From: Candidatus Magasanikiibacteriota bacterium
Lineage (GTDB): Bacteria > Patescibacteriota > Patescibacteriia > Magasanikbacterales > GWA2-37-8
Reading direction: 5' to 3'
Assembly (NCBI GenBank): GCA_026396535.1
Contig: JAPLWP010000074.1
Location: forward strand, 1-5,942
DNA: 5,942 nucleotides
Numbering within the stretch: the first letter of the stretch is position 1; each line of letters begins with the position of its first letter. Below the pieces are notes generated by a model that was not told the DNA's origin, made no database searches, and saw only the letters and a program-made list of their open reading frames with translations. Both the position numbers and the translations under genes were made by a program. Shown here piece by piece: positions 5,639 to 5,942 of the stretch.

Positions 5639-5942
5639 TTACTCCAATATTATATCACCTTTTAGGTCTGTTCGCCAGATCTCCATTTTGGCTCTTTCCA
5701 ATTTTTTTAGCACCCGCATAGAGGGATGGCCATAGCGATTTTTTGCTCCTACAGATACTATGCTGTAGCGCGCGGACACAGCTTTTAAAAACTTCACGCC
5801 CGAAGAGGATTCACTGCCGTGATGACCAACTTTCAGATAGTCAGCAGCCAACGACGGACACGGAAAAATATTATCAGAACAATATTTTTCTAATATAGCA
5901 TCTTCCAGCGGCATTTCCATGTCTCCGGTAAATAAAAACCTT
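5639..5942 (-). CDS. ComEC/Rec2-type metallo-beta-lactamase domain, C-terminal 100 residues only
   Basis: The frame is open from the right window edge (first full codon at 5941) to TAA at 5639, so only the C-terminus is seen. It shows the late motifs of the ComEC hydrolase domain in order: LFTGDMEMPLE near the edge with the metal-binding Asp; DYLKVGHHGSESSSGVKFL with the paired His; SVGAKNRYGHPSMRVLKKL with the last His; and IWRTDLKGDIILE at the end. In the family this domain sits at the C-terminus of the DNA-uptake channel ComEC and is proposed to degrade the non-transported strand. Whether a ComEC membrane channel is fused upstream, or this is a stand-alone hydrolase, cannot be seen. The metal ligands visible are intact. 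The internal ATG at 5920 is not a start, because the GD motif lies upstream of it. The transpeptidase gene follows after 8 nt. Confidence 0.9.
   Translation of the reverse strand, partial: RFLFTGDMEMPLEDAILEKYCSDNIFPCPSLAADYLKVGHHGSESSSGVKFLKAVSARYSIVSVGAKNRYGHPSMRVLKKLERAKMEIWRTDLKGDIILE
5642..5645 (-). promoter_or_regulatory. Ribosome binding site of the L,D-transpeptidase gene
   Basis: GGAG on the minus strand includes the last sense codon of the upstream ComEC-type gene and is directly followed by that gene's TAA. It lies 11 nt before the transpeptidase ATG at 5630. It supports this start and suggests translational coupling. It is the only clear Shine-Dalgarno sequence among the gene starts in the window. 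Confidence 0.65.

Noticed and set aside
5482..5721. Plus-strand open frame across the transpeptidase/ComEC boundary
   Set aside because: Antisense to two recognised genes and without motif support.
5918..5920. ATG at 5920 as the true start of a small 93-residue protein
   Set aside because: The conserved FTGD metal-binding motif of the domain lies just upstream in the same frame, so the gene continues beyond the window edge.

Overview
The window is AT-rich, and every supported gene is on the minus strand, so transcription runs from high to low coordinates. The set suggests a small-genome bacterium of the Candidate Phyla Radiation (Patescibacteria, Parcubacteria-like): a short YidC without the large periplasmic domain, a NusA with an extra charged insertion, and a winged-helix nucleotidyltransferase coupled to an O-antigen ligase-like gene. 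This placement is an inference from protein style; no rRNA is present. TGA serves as a real stop (ends at 1200 and 4362) and does not interrupt genes, which argues against the Gracilibacteria/Absconditabacteria code.

Three transcription units can be read. Unit 1 (5942 to 4362) contains the 3' end of a ComEC-type metallo-beta-lactamase-domain gene, a secreted L,D-transpeptidase with two calcium-binding-type repeats, and a TerC/DUF475-like membrane protein gene broken by a frame change near 4556. The genes are 8 and 1 nt apart. Unit 2 (4365 to 2228) starts at a near-consensus sigma-70 promoter that overlaps the stop codon of the broken gene. It carries nusA and then yidC (6 nt apart), and ends in a perfect hairpin terminator. 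Unit 3 (about 2155 to beyond 1) follows a second terminator and contains a nucleotidyltransferase-fold gene and an O-antigen ligase-like gene that overlap by ATGA. The ligase runs off the left edge of the window.

The most interesting stretch is the nusA leader (4272-4365). Between promoter and start codon lies an intrinsic-terminator hairpin with a seven-U tract. An upstream 8-nt segment is perfectly complementary to that hairpin's loop region, so an alternative, mutually exclusive structure can form. This has the layout of an attenuator in front of a transcription termination factor, suggesting autoregulation. The second notable point is the broken TerC-like gene, where a single event could have both shifted the frame and removed the middle of the protein.

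Functionally the window mixes core information and membrane biogenesis (NusA, YidC) with envelope work (L,D-transpeptidase, O-antigen ligase) and probable DNA uptake (ComEC domain). No tRNA, rRNA, CRISPR array, insertion sequence or origin is visible. Apart from the two intergenic regions (2142-2258 and 4272-4361) the window is filled with genes.
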